Of a stretch of DNA of 64,000 nt, positions 47,521 through 58,252 are shown piece after piece. The position numbers and the translations under genes are program-made. The notes below the pieces were generated by a model. That model saw only the letters and a list, made by a program, of their open reading frames with translations. It was not told the DNA's origin and searched no databases. The stretch is from Cenococcum geophilum 1.58. Lineage: Eukaryota; Ascomycota; Dothideomycetes; Gloniales; Gloniaceae. The stretch covers positions 1,054,001 through 1,118,000 of the forward strand of contig KV748224.1 of assembly GCA_001692895.1 (NCBI GenBank), given 5' to 3'. The number at the start of each line of letters is the position of its first letter. Position 1 is the first letter of the stretch.

Positions 47521-48702
47521 GAGCATTTATGTAGAGATAACTTACTATCCTATATTTTCTATTATCTCTATTTCATAGAGGGGGCCGGGGATCATCGTGA
47601 ATATATACCTTGCTAATTTGCCACAGCGAAGCTTCGAGCACGTTCTCGATAGAACCACGTGTTGAAGTTTTGCCACTTGAGCCTCGTCAGAGGCAGACGA
47701 ACGCCTCCGATGAAGCTAGCAGGGAAGGCGGCCGACCCGCTCCTGCCATAGGGTTGTGAGGTGGCGAATTCTGTAGGTGTTTTCAGAGAGTTGAGTTGGC
47801 CGGAGGCATGGCCAAGGCTGAGCGGGATCGCAAGGCTGCGGGGCTGAGGTCGCGGGCTAAATAGGGCCCTCTCCCATACAAATTCTCTACTAGTTATACC
47901 GATATTGGTGATAGGTGCTTAACGATATTGCCAAAAGTCAGATTATCGTAATATTACACCAAAAAAGGCTTGATTAAGGGGTGTAGATCGTGATGTAGAG
48001 ATTATCGTTATATACCCCATATCGTATTAAGGAGATTTTACTGTACTGCCGAACAAGAACACTTGGCCTGACGTGTCAGCACTTGAGCCGAAAGCTCGCC
48101 AATGTCTTGGCACGCACTATATAATTGTTGCTACTCTCGCTCCTCTTCCTGTTCCTCAGCTCTCTTTGCCTTTTGGCTTAGGTATGTCAAGGTTTCTCGG
48201 CTTCCCTGCCTCTTTGCTGACAATCACACAGATCAAGTGTAGTATCTGTTCTTTTTAGTTTGTAAGTGTATCCCTTGGTTGGAGAAGATCCGGCTGACTG
48301 GCATATAGAATCTCTAAAACGCGATGTCCGTAAATTTTCCCCTATCTTTATAGCTTGCTAACATTGGGCACAGTACGGTCGCAATTCAAGATTATACCAC
48401 TCTTTGGAACTCGCAACCGGGCCGCTGGGCTTGCTCACGTCTGGCTGCACAGTGTCGCTCGTATTGCACTGCCTCGAGCTGACGCGAACCACGTTTTTTC
48501 ATTGAGCCTCCCACCTCGTGTGGGAGCTTGAAGAAGAAATCCCCTCTTATAGAGAGCTTGAAGTTTATGAAGTGACCGTGGCGTGAAGCCGTTGTTATCT
48601 TGAATGCTGGAAGTGATACGAAAGCAAGAAATTTCCGTATTGCGGCCTACTGCATCCTGACTCAACAAGCTCCCTCCAAAACTCTTATCTACCATAATCA
48701 TC
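47521..48702. other. Intergenic, no gene recognised
   Basis: Just after the NLR stop there is an inverted repeat (AGAGATAA/TTATCTCT, about 47,534-47,568) that could act in 3'-end formation. A GTAGAGAT(A/T)A motif recurs near 47,530 and 47,995. Bases 47,620-47,870 are GC-rich; the rest is unremarkable. Short frames (48073-48258 +, 48435-48737 -) have no motifs. The translin promoter should lie at the right end. Confidence 0.45.
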
Positions 48703-49804
48703 ATGACAGACCGATACGGCATGGTTAATCCTGCCATCTTTGAAGACCTTCAAGCGCGTGTGGATGAAGACTCTAATGTCCGAGACGTGAGGAACCGTCC
48801 AGTGTGTTTGAACTCGCACAATCTAAATCTACAGCAGGAACTTCGTGAGATCATCCAAACGTTAGAGAAGCAAGGTCAACCTCTCTGAGTGTGTTGCCAA
48901 ATGCGTATTCACGAAAACAGGCAGATCAGTACAATTTGTTTTGTCCAGAGCCCACTCAACTCCAGCCTCAGCAAGTGGGATCTATCTTCCCTCTAGCGTC
49001 ATATCATACATCTCATCTCAATTCATCTAGTCCGAGACGTCCTCAGCGCCGCCAAAAGTTCCATCGGAAATGAGGTTGACACCGTCTCCAAGCTCTCAGG
49101 AGCTGCTTCGAAGCTCCCCTACTATAAATGGAATTCTATGTGGTCTAGGCAAATCCAGGATGCTGTATGTTCACCAACACGTGCATCCCACTGCATACTA
49201 ATAAAATTGAAGACATTTGGAATTTTATTTTGTGGCTGGCTCGGTGGTTACACTACGGAGGGTAGTGATGCCCAACCAGGACGTCTCTTGACCATTGAAG
49301 AAGTTGGACAGATTATGAATGGTTAGCATTAATTGTCACGGAATTAAATCAAGCTAATGGCCATGATACGGTAGTCCCCGTCAATCTCAAGGACAGAGAT
49401 GAGTTCCATCTCACGATTGAAGAATACCTGCAAGCCTTGATCTCTCTGGTTGATGAGCTGGTACGAACCAGCCCAATACCACAAAATGCCTTGCTCCAAC
49501 TGAACGATACATAGGCCCGTCTTGCACGCAACTCAGTCACACTGGGAGATTATCATAGACCCCTTTTGATCAGCCAGTTCATCAAAGATCTGCACGCTGG
49601 CTTCCAAATCTTGAATCTGAAGAACGACTCTTTAAGACGTCGTAGCGACGGCATAAAGTATCGGGTGAGATGACCCTGCATGGTCACGACTGGTCGAAAA
49701 GAACACCAACGGCTAACATGACGCTATTACAGGTTAAAGAGGTTGAAGATGTAGTCTATGATCTCTCTCTGAGAAATCTGGTGCCAAAATCTGGGGAGGC
49801 CTGA
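48703..49804 (+). CDS. TSN: Translin
   Basis: Eight exons (48703-48786, 48838-48874, 48921-48974, 49031-49164, 49213-49321, 49375-49460, 49515-49664, 49733-49804) give 241 aa, close to the usual size. Translin binds single-stranded DNA and RNA as an octamer and, with TRAX, forms the C3PO nuclease complex. Diagnostic stretches: ELREIIQTLEKQ, RSVQFVLSRAHSTPAS, FGILFCGWLGG, RDEFHLTIEEYLQALI, ARNSVTLGDYHRPLLISQF, GFQILNLKNDSLRRRSDGIK and VKEVEDVVYDLSLRNLV. The first acceptor at 48837 rather than 48834 is chosen to match family length. Introns are 46-68 bp. Most of the gene lies in fragments too short for simple ORF calling, but the splice frame is intact throughout. The start at 48703 is the first ATG; MVNPAIFE at 48721 is an alternative. 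Confidence 0.93.
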
Positions 49805-50039
49805 TGTCATGTGTCGCGGGATTTGGTTGGTTGGAATGGACAAGCAGGGCTTTCTCGACAGATATGAACAGTACAAAAACTTACTAAAATGATTCAAAGG
49901 AGGCCAAAGATGAAATTTGACTGTTTGCACTACATAATCGTATTCTATGTGCCTCATATAAAGCGTAGAACCTATTCTTGAAACTTTATATTTTTTTAGC
50001 AAGGATCTACTCCGCGAAAACACATGCTCCTCAACTTTC
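49805..50039. other. Translin 3' region
   Basis: 235 bp between the translin stop and the target duplication of the foldback element. It should contain the polyadenylation site; nothing else is evident. Confidence 0.5.
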
Positions 50040-50047
50040 TTTAAATC
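50040..50047. repeat. 8-bp target site duplication TTTAAATC, left copy
   Basis: TTTAAATC is repeated at 50950-50957 on the other side of the foldback element. An 8-bp duplication points to the hAT superfamily; the terminal sequence GGTGCCGG is not the commonest hAT start, so this is tentative. Confidence 0.75.
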
Positions 50048-50949
50048 GGTGCCGGTTACGTTGCTTGTGGACTAAATTCCTAGCGCGCACACGTGAGATG
50101 CTCGCCCCATAGTAATTTAGTACGTAAGCACCATCGCGCGCATGACGCGTCGGAAATCAAAACAAACACCTTACTGTCACCTTCAATTTTGAAGCTTTTC
50201 GACTCTATACAAATTGCTATCGCCATTGAATTTACGGTGTAATTCGCAATGCCTCGCAGATGCGCGCCCGCCGGTCCTCCCCATACTGCTACTGCCGCCA
50301 GCGCCCACCACCTGACGATATAGCCGGTTGGCGGCGTGCGTTCTTCACTCTCCAGCAGGACTTTCATTTGAGCGTCGAACAGTTTAACCAGCTCTGGCCA
50401 TATACGACAAACTAGTGGTCCAATTAGGGCAAAACGTACAACAAGCATTCCGTCCACCATATCTTTAAATGTCGCTTCTGGCGCGAGCAGCAGCTGCAAA
50501 GTATAGGGGAAGGTATTCGTTCGCGCTCGATTCGAGTAGCCAACCCATGCAGCATAGTATATAAGGTGGTATACAATAGCTTACTACCGTCAGCAGCGAG
50601 GTATGGAAGGCTGGTATAGAGGAATTCGAGCGCGAATCTGGCCTTAAGGTGGAGGAGACTCGAATCGAGCGACTGGCGAAGCATCAATGCGGGTTTTGTT
50701 AGCCCGGATGTAGTAGTCAGCTCTACATGTTAGTTTGGCAGCGATAAGGACGAATAAAACACCGTAGATTCGATGGCGATGGCAATTTGTAGAGTCGAAA
50801 AGCTTCAAAATTGAAGGTGACAGTAAGGTGTTTGTTTTGATTTCCGACGCGTCATGCGCGCGATGGTGCTTACGTACTAAATTACTATGGGGCGAGCATC
50901 TCACGTGTGCGCGCTAGGAATTTAGTCCACAAGCAACGTAACCGGCACC
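50048..50949. mobile_element. Foldback/MITE-like DNA element, 902 bp, 160-bp near-perfect terminal inverted repeats
   Basis: The first 160 bp (50048-50207) and last 160 bp (50790-50949) appear identical in inverted orientation, starting GGTGCCGGTTACGTTGCTTG. Similarity continues for about 30 bp more with a 2-bp indel and a few transitions. The core (50,240-50,760) has further short inverted motifs (TTCGCGCTCGATTCGAG and its inverse). Overlapping minus frames at 50080-50904 mirror the repeats and show no transposase motif, so the element is probably non-autonomous. The near-identity of the arms and the intact target duplication indicate a recent insertion. It ends 36 bp before the PIG-F start codon. 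Confidence 0.9.
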
Positions 50950-50957
50950 TTTAAATC
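50950..50957. repeat. 8-bp target site duplication TTTAAATC, right copy
   Basis: Identical to 50040-50047. Only 28 bp remain between this duplication and the ATG of PIG-F. Confidence 0.75.
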
Positions 50958-50985
50958 GAAGACACACCTTCATGTACCCTCCACG

Positions 50986-51829
50986 ATGAGCTCCACTACA
51001 ACAGTTACAAAGCCTCCAAAGGCTCGGCTAGCTGCCTCGACCATTGACATACTCAATAATGACACCGCTCACATCTATTCTCACATCCATCCGATCCTCG
51101 TCCTTTCGCTCTACGCTTTCCAATTCAAGTCCATTGTCGCGGATCCGGTGCCCGCTCTCCTCAATACCTTAATACCGCTGAGCATTCTCCAGATTGCCTA
51201 TGTGTCAATATGTTTGCCTGCTACAGGTGCGAGCTCAGCGCCTCCCGTAGTCAAGCCTGGGGTCAAGAAGAAGCCAGGTGCGAGTAAACTGGAGAGCAGT
51301 ATTCAAGGCAAGATTGTTGTACGGGAGATGATCCTCCATACCCCGAATGGTCTTTGCTGAACTTTTAATAGCCGGCCTTTCTCTCGCTCCTCCTCTCAAC
51401 CGTGGCCGGGACGCCTCTCGCCGGCATTACCCTCATCCTCTTTGGCGCTCCGCTGACCACCCACTTCCCGCATACATTCCTTTGCGCCGCCCACATTTCG
51501 CTGCTAGCCTCAGTACCTCTCATATACGTGCATGGTGTGGATAGAGAGAGATGGAGAGAGATTGTGGGCCTTCTGCCGCCCATCGATGAGGTCTTTGGTG
51601 CTGCTTTGGGGACACTGATGGGTGCATGGCTGGGTGCTGTGCCTATACCGCTGGATTGGTGAGTATTGATCTTACGTTTCGCTTTGGTTAAGTAATGCTA
51701 ATAGTCGGTAGGGATCGAGAATGGCAGAAATGGCCTGTGACCATTGTGACTGGGGCATACATTGGATTTGCTGTTGGAAAGCTCGCCGGAGGTCTACTGC
51801 TTAAAGGACGGAAAATCATATTCAATTAA
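50986..51829 (+). CDS. GPI11: GPI-anchor biosynthesis protein PIG-F/Gpi11
   Basis: Three exons (50986-51318, 51372-51658, 51712-51829) give 245 aa; introns are 53 bp each. PIG-F/Gpi11 is an ER membrane protein needed for adding ethanolamine phosphate to the GPI precursor before it is attached to proteins. The sequence has an N-terminal helix pair ([13 protein letters not shown] and [20 protein letters not shown]), a Lys-rich loop and, in exon 2, [20 protein letters not shown] with more hydrophobic helices. The conserved C-terminal block is [21 protein letters not shown], then [19 protein letters not shown] and a basic tail. The transposon insertion just upstream means its 5' UTR or promoter lies partly within the foldback element. 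Confidence 0.92.
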
Positions 51830-52584
51830 GTAGCGGAGTTTTATTAGATGGTACGGCCTGCGCATGGCTGCTTCGAATACTATCCTGCCCTGGATTAGAG
51901 ATAAATATTAACAACCAATTAGTCTCACGGCATGCAGTACTTTTGGAGCTTCTCTAACCCAATGCTTAGCGCTGAAATTTCGGTGAATATTTTCTGTCTA
52001 CCTATTAGAATATCGATATGATTCGTACAACTTAGCTATTCCTTTAACCGGAAGGCCCCGTGTAGTCATCCGTTAGCACTCGTCCTAACTCCTGGTTATG
52101 CTTGCAGTGAAAATGCATCAATGCGGAAACTTATGAAGTTGCTCAAGAACCATCTTTATAATTTGTTTAGAACTAGAACAAATTTGTCAAACTCGCTGAT
52201 ATGCGACACCAGACCATGTTGAAGATCATCCTGAGGAACTGGAGTCTCAAAAACAAAGCACGGCCATCCATACCGAGATCATCCTCCGAATCGCTATGCT
52301 CTTTGCATATATCTTTTAGAAACAGCCCTAACCTAACCGACCCTTCGGTATCGTACTGTGTTCAAAAATGGAAGTTTTGGCTTCAAATTAGCCAACGCTT
52401 CTGTCCCCGCACATAGCTCGTATCGTCATTTAAAAGCTGTATTCATCTCATCCTTACTTTCAATACAAATATACACATAAAATTGACATTCAAGCCGACT
52501 ATTACCGCCCAGCTTAAGGTATCCAACTTATAGCATGATGACTGATCCATCGTTTTCCCTGTTTCCGCATGTTCTACTTCTGGC
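51830..52584. other. Convergent 3' intergenic region, no gene recognised
   Basis: 755 bp between the stops of PIG-F (+) and the hydrolase (-). A 71-codon plus frame (52201-52416) has no motif. Nothing else supportable. Confidence 0.5.
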
Positions 52585-53877
52585 CTATAGTTTCGCTTTC
52601 ACCCAATCCTCCACTGCCCTCGCGCTCTCACTCTTCTGTTTATAACCTAGTATCCGCTCGATGACCATCTCCTCGTGCGCAGCCTTGTCCGTAATAATAG
52701 AGGTCACCTTTCCTCCGCTCCCGCCATAACCTTTCTCAAACCGGCGCGCAAATTCCTCAATCCCATCTAGCAAGACCTCGTAGCTGCCGCCCCAGATCAG
52801 CACCTCGCCGACGACACCAGCGGTCGCTTCCCACCACGATGGGGGCGCTGTGCACGGTTCTGAATAGAAGTCGCCGGCGAAGGGTGAAGACGAGTTGAGG
52901 AAGGCGGCAGACCATCGTGTCAACGGTCGCGCATCGAAGGCGTCGCGCTCAGCATTGGTGACGTAGGAGGGCGTGTGCGTGTTGAAGGAGACCCAGGGCG
53001 AGAGGAGGAAGGCGGCGTGCAGCGGTGCGGGGATCTCAAGCGCAGGGATCGAGGGGTGTGGGTGGGACAGGTGGGATAGGACGGAGAGGGCGAGATTGCC
53101 GCCGGCAGAGTCGCCGCCAAGAGTGAGCTGGGTGGCACGTCAGTAAAGTGGAAGAGGGGAGGAGCATTGGGTTGAGCGTTGACTCTTTTGGGCAAGGAAG
53201 GAGATGGGACAGGGGTTGTAGGTGGAGCTAGCTTACGTTGGACGGATCCCGCTTCTCGGTCTCGATGAGATGGCGGAGGAGCTCGATTGCTTGCTTCAGT
53301 TGCGTTGGGTAGTGTGCTTCCGGGGCGAGAGTGTAGGCGAGGACTAAAACAGCGGTGTCGGTGCCTTGTGCGATGAGGTCGATAAGATATTGGAAGAGGG
53401 CAGGGGTTGCGGGCATCACATATCCGCCGCCTTCTGTGATTTAGCCCCATACAATGTTATGTAATAGGTGGTTGTACGGACCATGGAAATACACAATTGT
53501 CTTCTGTGCATTCTTATTCCCAATCCAATGTGCCTGGACGCCATCTGACAAGGTAATGCTGTCCGGTGGGAAGCCCTTCCCTTTCGCAAAGGATAGATAT
53601 ACGGGTGTTGTCAATGGGCGGATGTATCGTTCCTGGGCAAGGGTCATATTGCCCAGCTGGGACCGCATCATGGCGAACATGACATCTTTGAAGTAGTTTG
53701 CTGCGCCTTTGTTACCTTTGAATGGCGACGTCCAGATACGGGTTGAGGCAGCGAATACTAGGAGGGGTAGAGGTCAGCATTGACCCTGTAAAGTTCGGAT
53801 AAGAGGTGGAGAGACGGACTCGCTCGAAGGATGACGGAAGCAAGGCCGATCTTGCTGACTTTCTGATCTGTTGACAT
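52585..53877 (-). CDS. Alpha/beta hydrolase (hormone-sensitive-lipase-like, abhydrolase_3)
   Basis: Four exons (53877-53820, 53757-53482, 53433-53237, 53127-52585) give 357 aa, typical of fungal esterase/lipase-like enzymes. The start MSTDQKVSKIGLAS is the first ATG. VYFHEGGGYVMPATPALFQY contains the HGGG-type oxyanion-hole region (here H-E-GGG), formed across intron 2. LAYTLAPEAHYPTQL is a family strand. LGGDSAGGNLAL is the nucleophile elbow (Ser in GDSAG) and opens exon 4. AHEEMVIE carries the probable catalytic His. The acid position (WGGSYEVLLDG) departs from the common D-E-V-L-x-D form. Introns 1 and 2 both use an unusual GTCCGT donor, so they are the least certain. Substrate unknown. 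It shares a 285-bp divergent promoter region with the bZIP gene. Confidence 0.85.
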
Positions 53878-54162
53878 GATGGGCGGTATTAAGCACTGTA
53901 CAATATAATAGGAAAACGATTAAGGCAGGACACAGCAGTGGAGATGAATAGCTGTAGCTTACCATAGTGTAGCTAGTAATGACTAATGTTACTCGGGCAT
54001 TCACGGTCAGGAACAGTTCACCCGAGGTGCTAATAGCTCTTGTTGCTCCCCAGGTGCTTGGCTGATTGCCGAAAGATGATCATGACTCGCGCCCTCCATT
54101 TCGGCTGCGCTGCCTGACTAGAGATCTCACCCAGAACACCTTTCCCCCGATTCGGGCGCACC
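53878..54162. promoter_or_regulatory. Divergent promoter region, hydrolase / bZIP factor
   Basis: 285 bp separate the two start codons. No specific operator can be assigned by eye. Co-regulation of the hydrolase by the adjacent bZIP factor is a possibility suggested only by the arrangement. Confidence 0.35.
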
Positions 54163-55930
54163 ATGGCCGAGGACAATAGCGACGACACCCCGACCGATAC
54201 TGCTCAATCCTCGTCCACCGCTGCTGGGCCTGGGAAGAAACGCTGCACGTCCACCAATCCGTCCTCGCGCGGTGTCGCCAATCTTACTCCTGAACAGCTC
54301 GCTAGGAAGCGAGCGAACGATCGTGAGGCCCAGCGTGCCATAAGGGAGCGTACGAAGAACCAGATCGACAGGTTAAACAACAGAATTCGAGAGCTGGAAT
54401 CCCAGCAGCCGTATCATGAGCTCCAGATCGCTTTGAGGCAGAAGGAGGCCATACAGGCCGAAAATGAGGATATACGGAAGAGATTGGCCTCGATCTTGTC
54501 CATTATCCAGCCGATTCTGAGCACTCAGGGCCTCAATGGTATGTAAATGCAGCTTATTTTAATCGCTTTAAAAGTATTGACTTGCTTGTAGAATTAGCTG
54601 CTGCCGCCGAACGCAGCCCATTACCCGTTCCTCAAAATGCAGAACCTCGCTCTGTACAATTTCATCCACCGGACGCACGATCATTTCACAGTGGCCTTGT
54701 GCCCCTGAGCGATGTCACGCCGTCAAATGTTCCAGCAAATGCTCCATCACCGAGCGGGCAATGCTCAAGCAATAGACACTGGCCCTTCCCCGGCGACCCC
54801 CCAACGAGCCACATCCGGGGATGGCCAGGAGGCAGTCCGCCTTATGACCAGCAACGAACTCCAATTCATCATGATATAAGTTTTGGGCACTGTGACGAAC
54901 GCCTAGGGGTTGACTTTCTTCTGGATGGTAGTCAGCGCATGAAATTAGGTAACGGGGTTCCCTCACATCACTCGCCCTCATCAGCACCGTTAGTTCATGG
55001 CCATGCCGAGCATCATTCCATGGTGGCGCATGCTAGTCTACCCCGGTGCATAGGTGCCACCTCTTCTTTTGACGGCATATTGCTCAGTTTTCTTGCAGAC
55101 CGCCAAGCCCGTGCCGCTGAAGGTATACCGATTAAAACACTCGTAGGGCCGCTTTATCCCAATTTCACTGCATTACTATATCCAGAGCGTCAGATTGACT
55201 CGCATCCACTTTCAAAGCTATTTACGGATATTCTTCGCGCATTTCCAGATATTTATGGTCTGCCTGAACAAGTAGCAATAGTGTTCATTATGTTCCTCAT
55301 CATGCGATGGCAGATCGAACCCACCCAGGAAAACTATGACAGGCTACCAGATTGGGTAACGCCACGGCCATGTCAATTGTTCACGCCGCATCCGGCATGG
55401 ATAGATCATTTACCCTGGTAAGTAAAGCCCATATACTACCTTCACTACGTACCTCTTAATCGAGTTCTCTCGGGCTCCTCCGCGCATATCCTCCGCCTCA
55501 AACCATACTTACTTATTACAGGCCACGCCTACGTGATCGTATGATTTCTGCCACCCCCTTCACAGTCTTCGATACCTTCTTCATACCCTACACAACCACG
55601 GTTTCCCTCAACTGGCCCTACGAGCCGCGTGATTGCCTACTTCCAGCATCTGTCGCGAAAACCTCCTCAAATCTCTCAACCGCCTCATCTCAATTCTCTG
55701 CCAGCTCACCTTACAGCACCGCTGCGCACACCAGTTCCCCTCCCGCCCCGCCGACGCCCGACCCCGCAGTGAGTACGCCGGGGGTGTTGTGCAAGGAAGA
55801 TGAGCAGTGGCTTATCAATCCAGTATTCGAAAGCCATCTGCGCAATCTGAATAACTGGAGCCTGGGACCTGCGTTCCGGACAGCGTTTCCACATCTAGCA
55901 GATGCAGTACGGATTAAGGAGGAACGGTAA
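54163..55930 (+). CDS. bZIP transcription factor with C-terminal DUF3425-type domain
   Basis: Three exons (54163-54538, 54592-55417, 55522-55930) give 536 aa; introns of 53 and 104 bp. Residues about 46-70 form the basic region (LARKRANDREAQRAIRERTK, with the N-x7-R arrangement of bZIP proteins). A heptad-like helix to about residue 110 follows (RLNNRIRELESQQ...AENEDIRKRL). A Pro/Ser/His-rich middle leads to a C-terminal helical domain (LYPNFTALLYPERQIDSHPL, then LPDWVTPRPCQLFTPHPAWI and FDTFFIPYTTTVSLNWPYEP) of the DUF3425 type found in many Pezizomycotina bZIP regulators, often near metabolic genes. It is nuclear and DNA-binding; targets are unknown. The short DREAQRAIR variant resembles the Yap/AP-1-like fungal group. 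Confidence 0.93.
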
Positions 55931-58021
55931 CCAGGAAGGCTGACCGAAATAAAAAGCAGAAAAGACGGCAGATAAACAAGGATGTCTAGTTTCACCTTGG
56001 AAAATGGATAATGATGGAATTTAACGTATGGGACTGGAGCGGGAATTTGATTTGGTATCGGAAAAGCATTCATCATCTGTAGATTACCACCTTTCACCTT
56101 TGCAGGTAGCATTCCTTCACATTCTTGTTGTTTTTACTTGATTATTTTTTTTGAAAAAATATTGGGGACGGCGTGTAGTGGAGGAATCTGGTGCTGCTCT
56201 GATATACGGTTCTGCTTTTGCAGCTCAATTGGTTCTTTCCGTGCTCTGCTTTTAAAAGAGGGATCCGAAGGATCTCACTCCTCTGTCGGTGTGGATAGTG
56301 TAATTCTTGTCTCTTCTAGGAGGATCTGGTCAGGATATTGTGGATGCGACTGCCTGATTCAACAGGGCGGTACCTTCGATCCTTTTTTTTTTAAAAAAAA
56401 AAAGCGTTGTCGGGCAATTTGGCTATGGCTGCTCTGTCAAATTCTTGGTTAGTCAATGTCTTTTCTAGCTTAGTGTTATAGCTGTTCAAAACTACCACTA
56501 TATACACCCCCTTTCCAACCTGCGTCCTCTCGAGCACGCGTGTAATTGCTATTCACTACTAATGAGATGGATTTCCAACTCTTGAAGCTATTTTAGCTAA
56601 TCTATGAAGTCTCGTGCATCTTATACCTCTAAGGCCGGCCTCAAATTCATGTAGCGGACGTACGGCCCATAATAGCTCCAAGCAAAGTTTAATATTCAAT
56701 ATTGTTAGTATCGTGATGAGGATTAAAAAGTACCGGAAGGCCTAGCGCCACATCTTGTGGTAGAAACAATGCCGCTTTCTATGAGCAACAATACCACGTC
56801 GGTTGGTGTCTCTTATCCATGGCTCCAATTCAGGGACCCTTTCTGCCAACACCACGTGCAGTACCAGAGCGTCGATTCAGACCAATGTCCAACGACAAGA
56901 TCCGCATATGAGTAGGGATACAAGTATCCCGTTTAAATACGACACGAATATCAGTCAGCCTCATCCATAAGCGGAAAAATACAACTGGTATGAACACTTT
57001 ACATGACGCCATTTTTAGTCGTTGGAATAAGCCGACCCGCCCCTCCAATAGATCTTCCTCCAGGATAGCAGTAGCATGCGCGTTTTACTCACGCCATCGA
57101 CACCTGAGACCACGGAAACGACGACCGATAGAGACGTGAGCAAGGGGTCTTCCGTTGCAACACTTCCAGCTGCGGCGCAGCTCTTCCTGGAGAATTTAAT
57201 TGAATCCGCAGCTCTGTCTTGCACAAAAAGGACTTTTATCGCAGTTGGGAAGCGCATGGAATGGTCAATGGGTTGAAGGTGCAACTCTGTGCTGAACACT
57301 CAGTGTCCACCTGTACTTGGATAGTACGCGTCTAAACCCAGTCTCATTTTGGGTTCTCACGGGAAAGTGTACGACATAGTCTGCTTGGCTGCTTATATTG
57401 GAAGCTTGATCCCGGACATCACTGAATTCGACCGCAAATTCCTGATCATACTTGTGAAATCGTGATAGTAGCATAGCCATTATACCCGTATCGCCCGGCC
57501 ATACGCCCTCCTAGAAGTCCTCTTGGGCCTAAAGCTAGGGTATTGAAGAATCGTGATTATTATGATGCTGAAGCAGCTTGTAAGCAAAATCGTAGAACCT
57601 AGCTAGCCTCAACTGTTAATTTGATGCTTTATACAAGTGTATCCGATTTCGAATAGCGAAAAGCGAGTGTCTTGCAGGAAATAGCCACACACCCCCGATG
57701 ATCACCCACTTGTGCATGGCTAGTGCGATTTCAGTTCCAGTTTGTTGCACTGAATGATCCAGGAGCCAGTGAGTTCAACAAGACTGGCGTTCACAAATGC
57801 AGGACTGATAATAAAACAGTTTAAAGGTAATATTGAACGAATATATTCATTCCTTGATCTAGGTATTTGCCAATGGTTCGCCAGCGGCATTGCCACGTTA
57901 AGACGCCGGTTCCCGCTTTCGCTTAAAAAGTTGATTGCACCATAAATAAAACAACCGATGAAATACAATTTGCTACTACTATCCCTACCTCCAAACTCTC
58001 CGATCTAGACGCCTACTCATA
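55931..58021. other. Long region without a recognised gene
   Basis: 2.1 kb of balanced composition. It contains the bZIP 3' UTR and an exact T10A11 palindrome at 56383-56403. Short frames on both strands (56830-57048 -, 57015-57299 -, 57076-57276 +) lack family motifs and have no splice extension I could support. Possibly lost genes or long untranslated sequence. Confidence 0.45.
56383..56403. repeat. T10A11 perfect palindrome
   Basis: Ten T followed by eleven A, self-complementary. It may mark a polyadenylation-associated tract or an old poly(A) junction; no target duplication is seen around it. Confidence 0.6.
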
Positions 58022-58252
58022 TCATTGGTGACCATTTTGCTGGTACCCTTCTTTGTAGTGCCCCCCGTCGTACTGTGGCGCGCCATTGCCGTTATATTGC
58101 GGCGCGCCGTTGTATTGTGGCGCGCCATTTGGTTGTGGTGCACCAGGTTGACCGTATTCCATCCGAGCCCCTTGGCCGTTGGCTTTGCCTTCATTGGCTT
58201 TCTTAGCCTTTCGGCTCTTAACAAGGCTTGTGATGAGGTATGTGATGCACAT
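58022..58252 (-). CDS. Small hypothetical protein with GAPQYN repeats
   Basis: 76 codons starting MCITYLITSLVKSRKAKKAN; the ATG is preceded by AATTAAAA, a favourable context. An upstream in-frame Met exists at 58297. The N-terminal third is hydrophobic then basic. From residue about 35 the chain is rich in Gly, Gln, Asn, Pro and Tyr with three GAPQ(Y/P)N-type repeats and ends YKEGYQQNGHQ. The low-complexity tail could be disordered or prone to assembly. The Cys at position 2 could be lipid-modified. No family recognised; conservation in other species would decide whether it is a gene. Confidence 0.5.
   Translation of the reverse strand: MCITYLITSLVKSRKAKKANEGKANGQGARMEYGQPGAPQPNGAPQYNGAPQYNGNGAPQYDGGHYKEGYQQNGHQ

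Noticed and set aside
52920..53450. 176-codon minus frame inside the hydrolase gene
   Set aside because: It runs through introns 2 and 3 in the wrong frame and is Pro/Arg/Ser-rich; the spliced model gives clear GDSAG and HGGG-type motifs.
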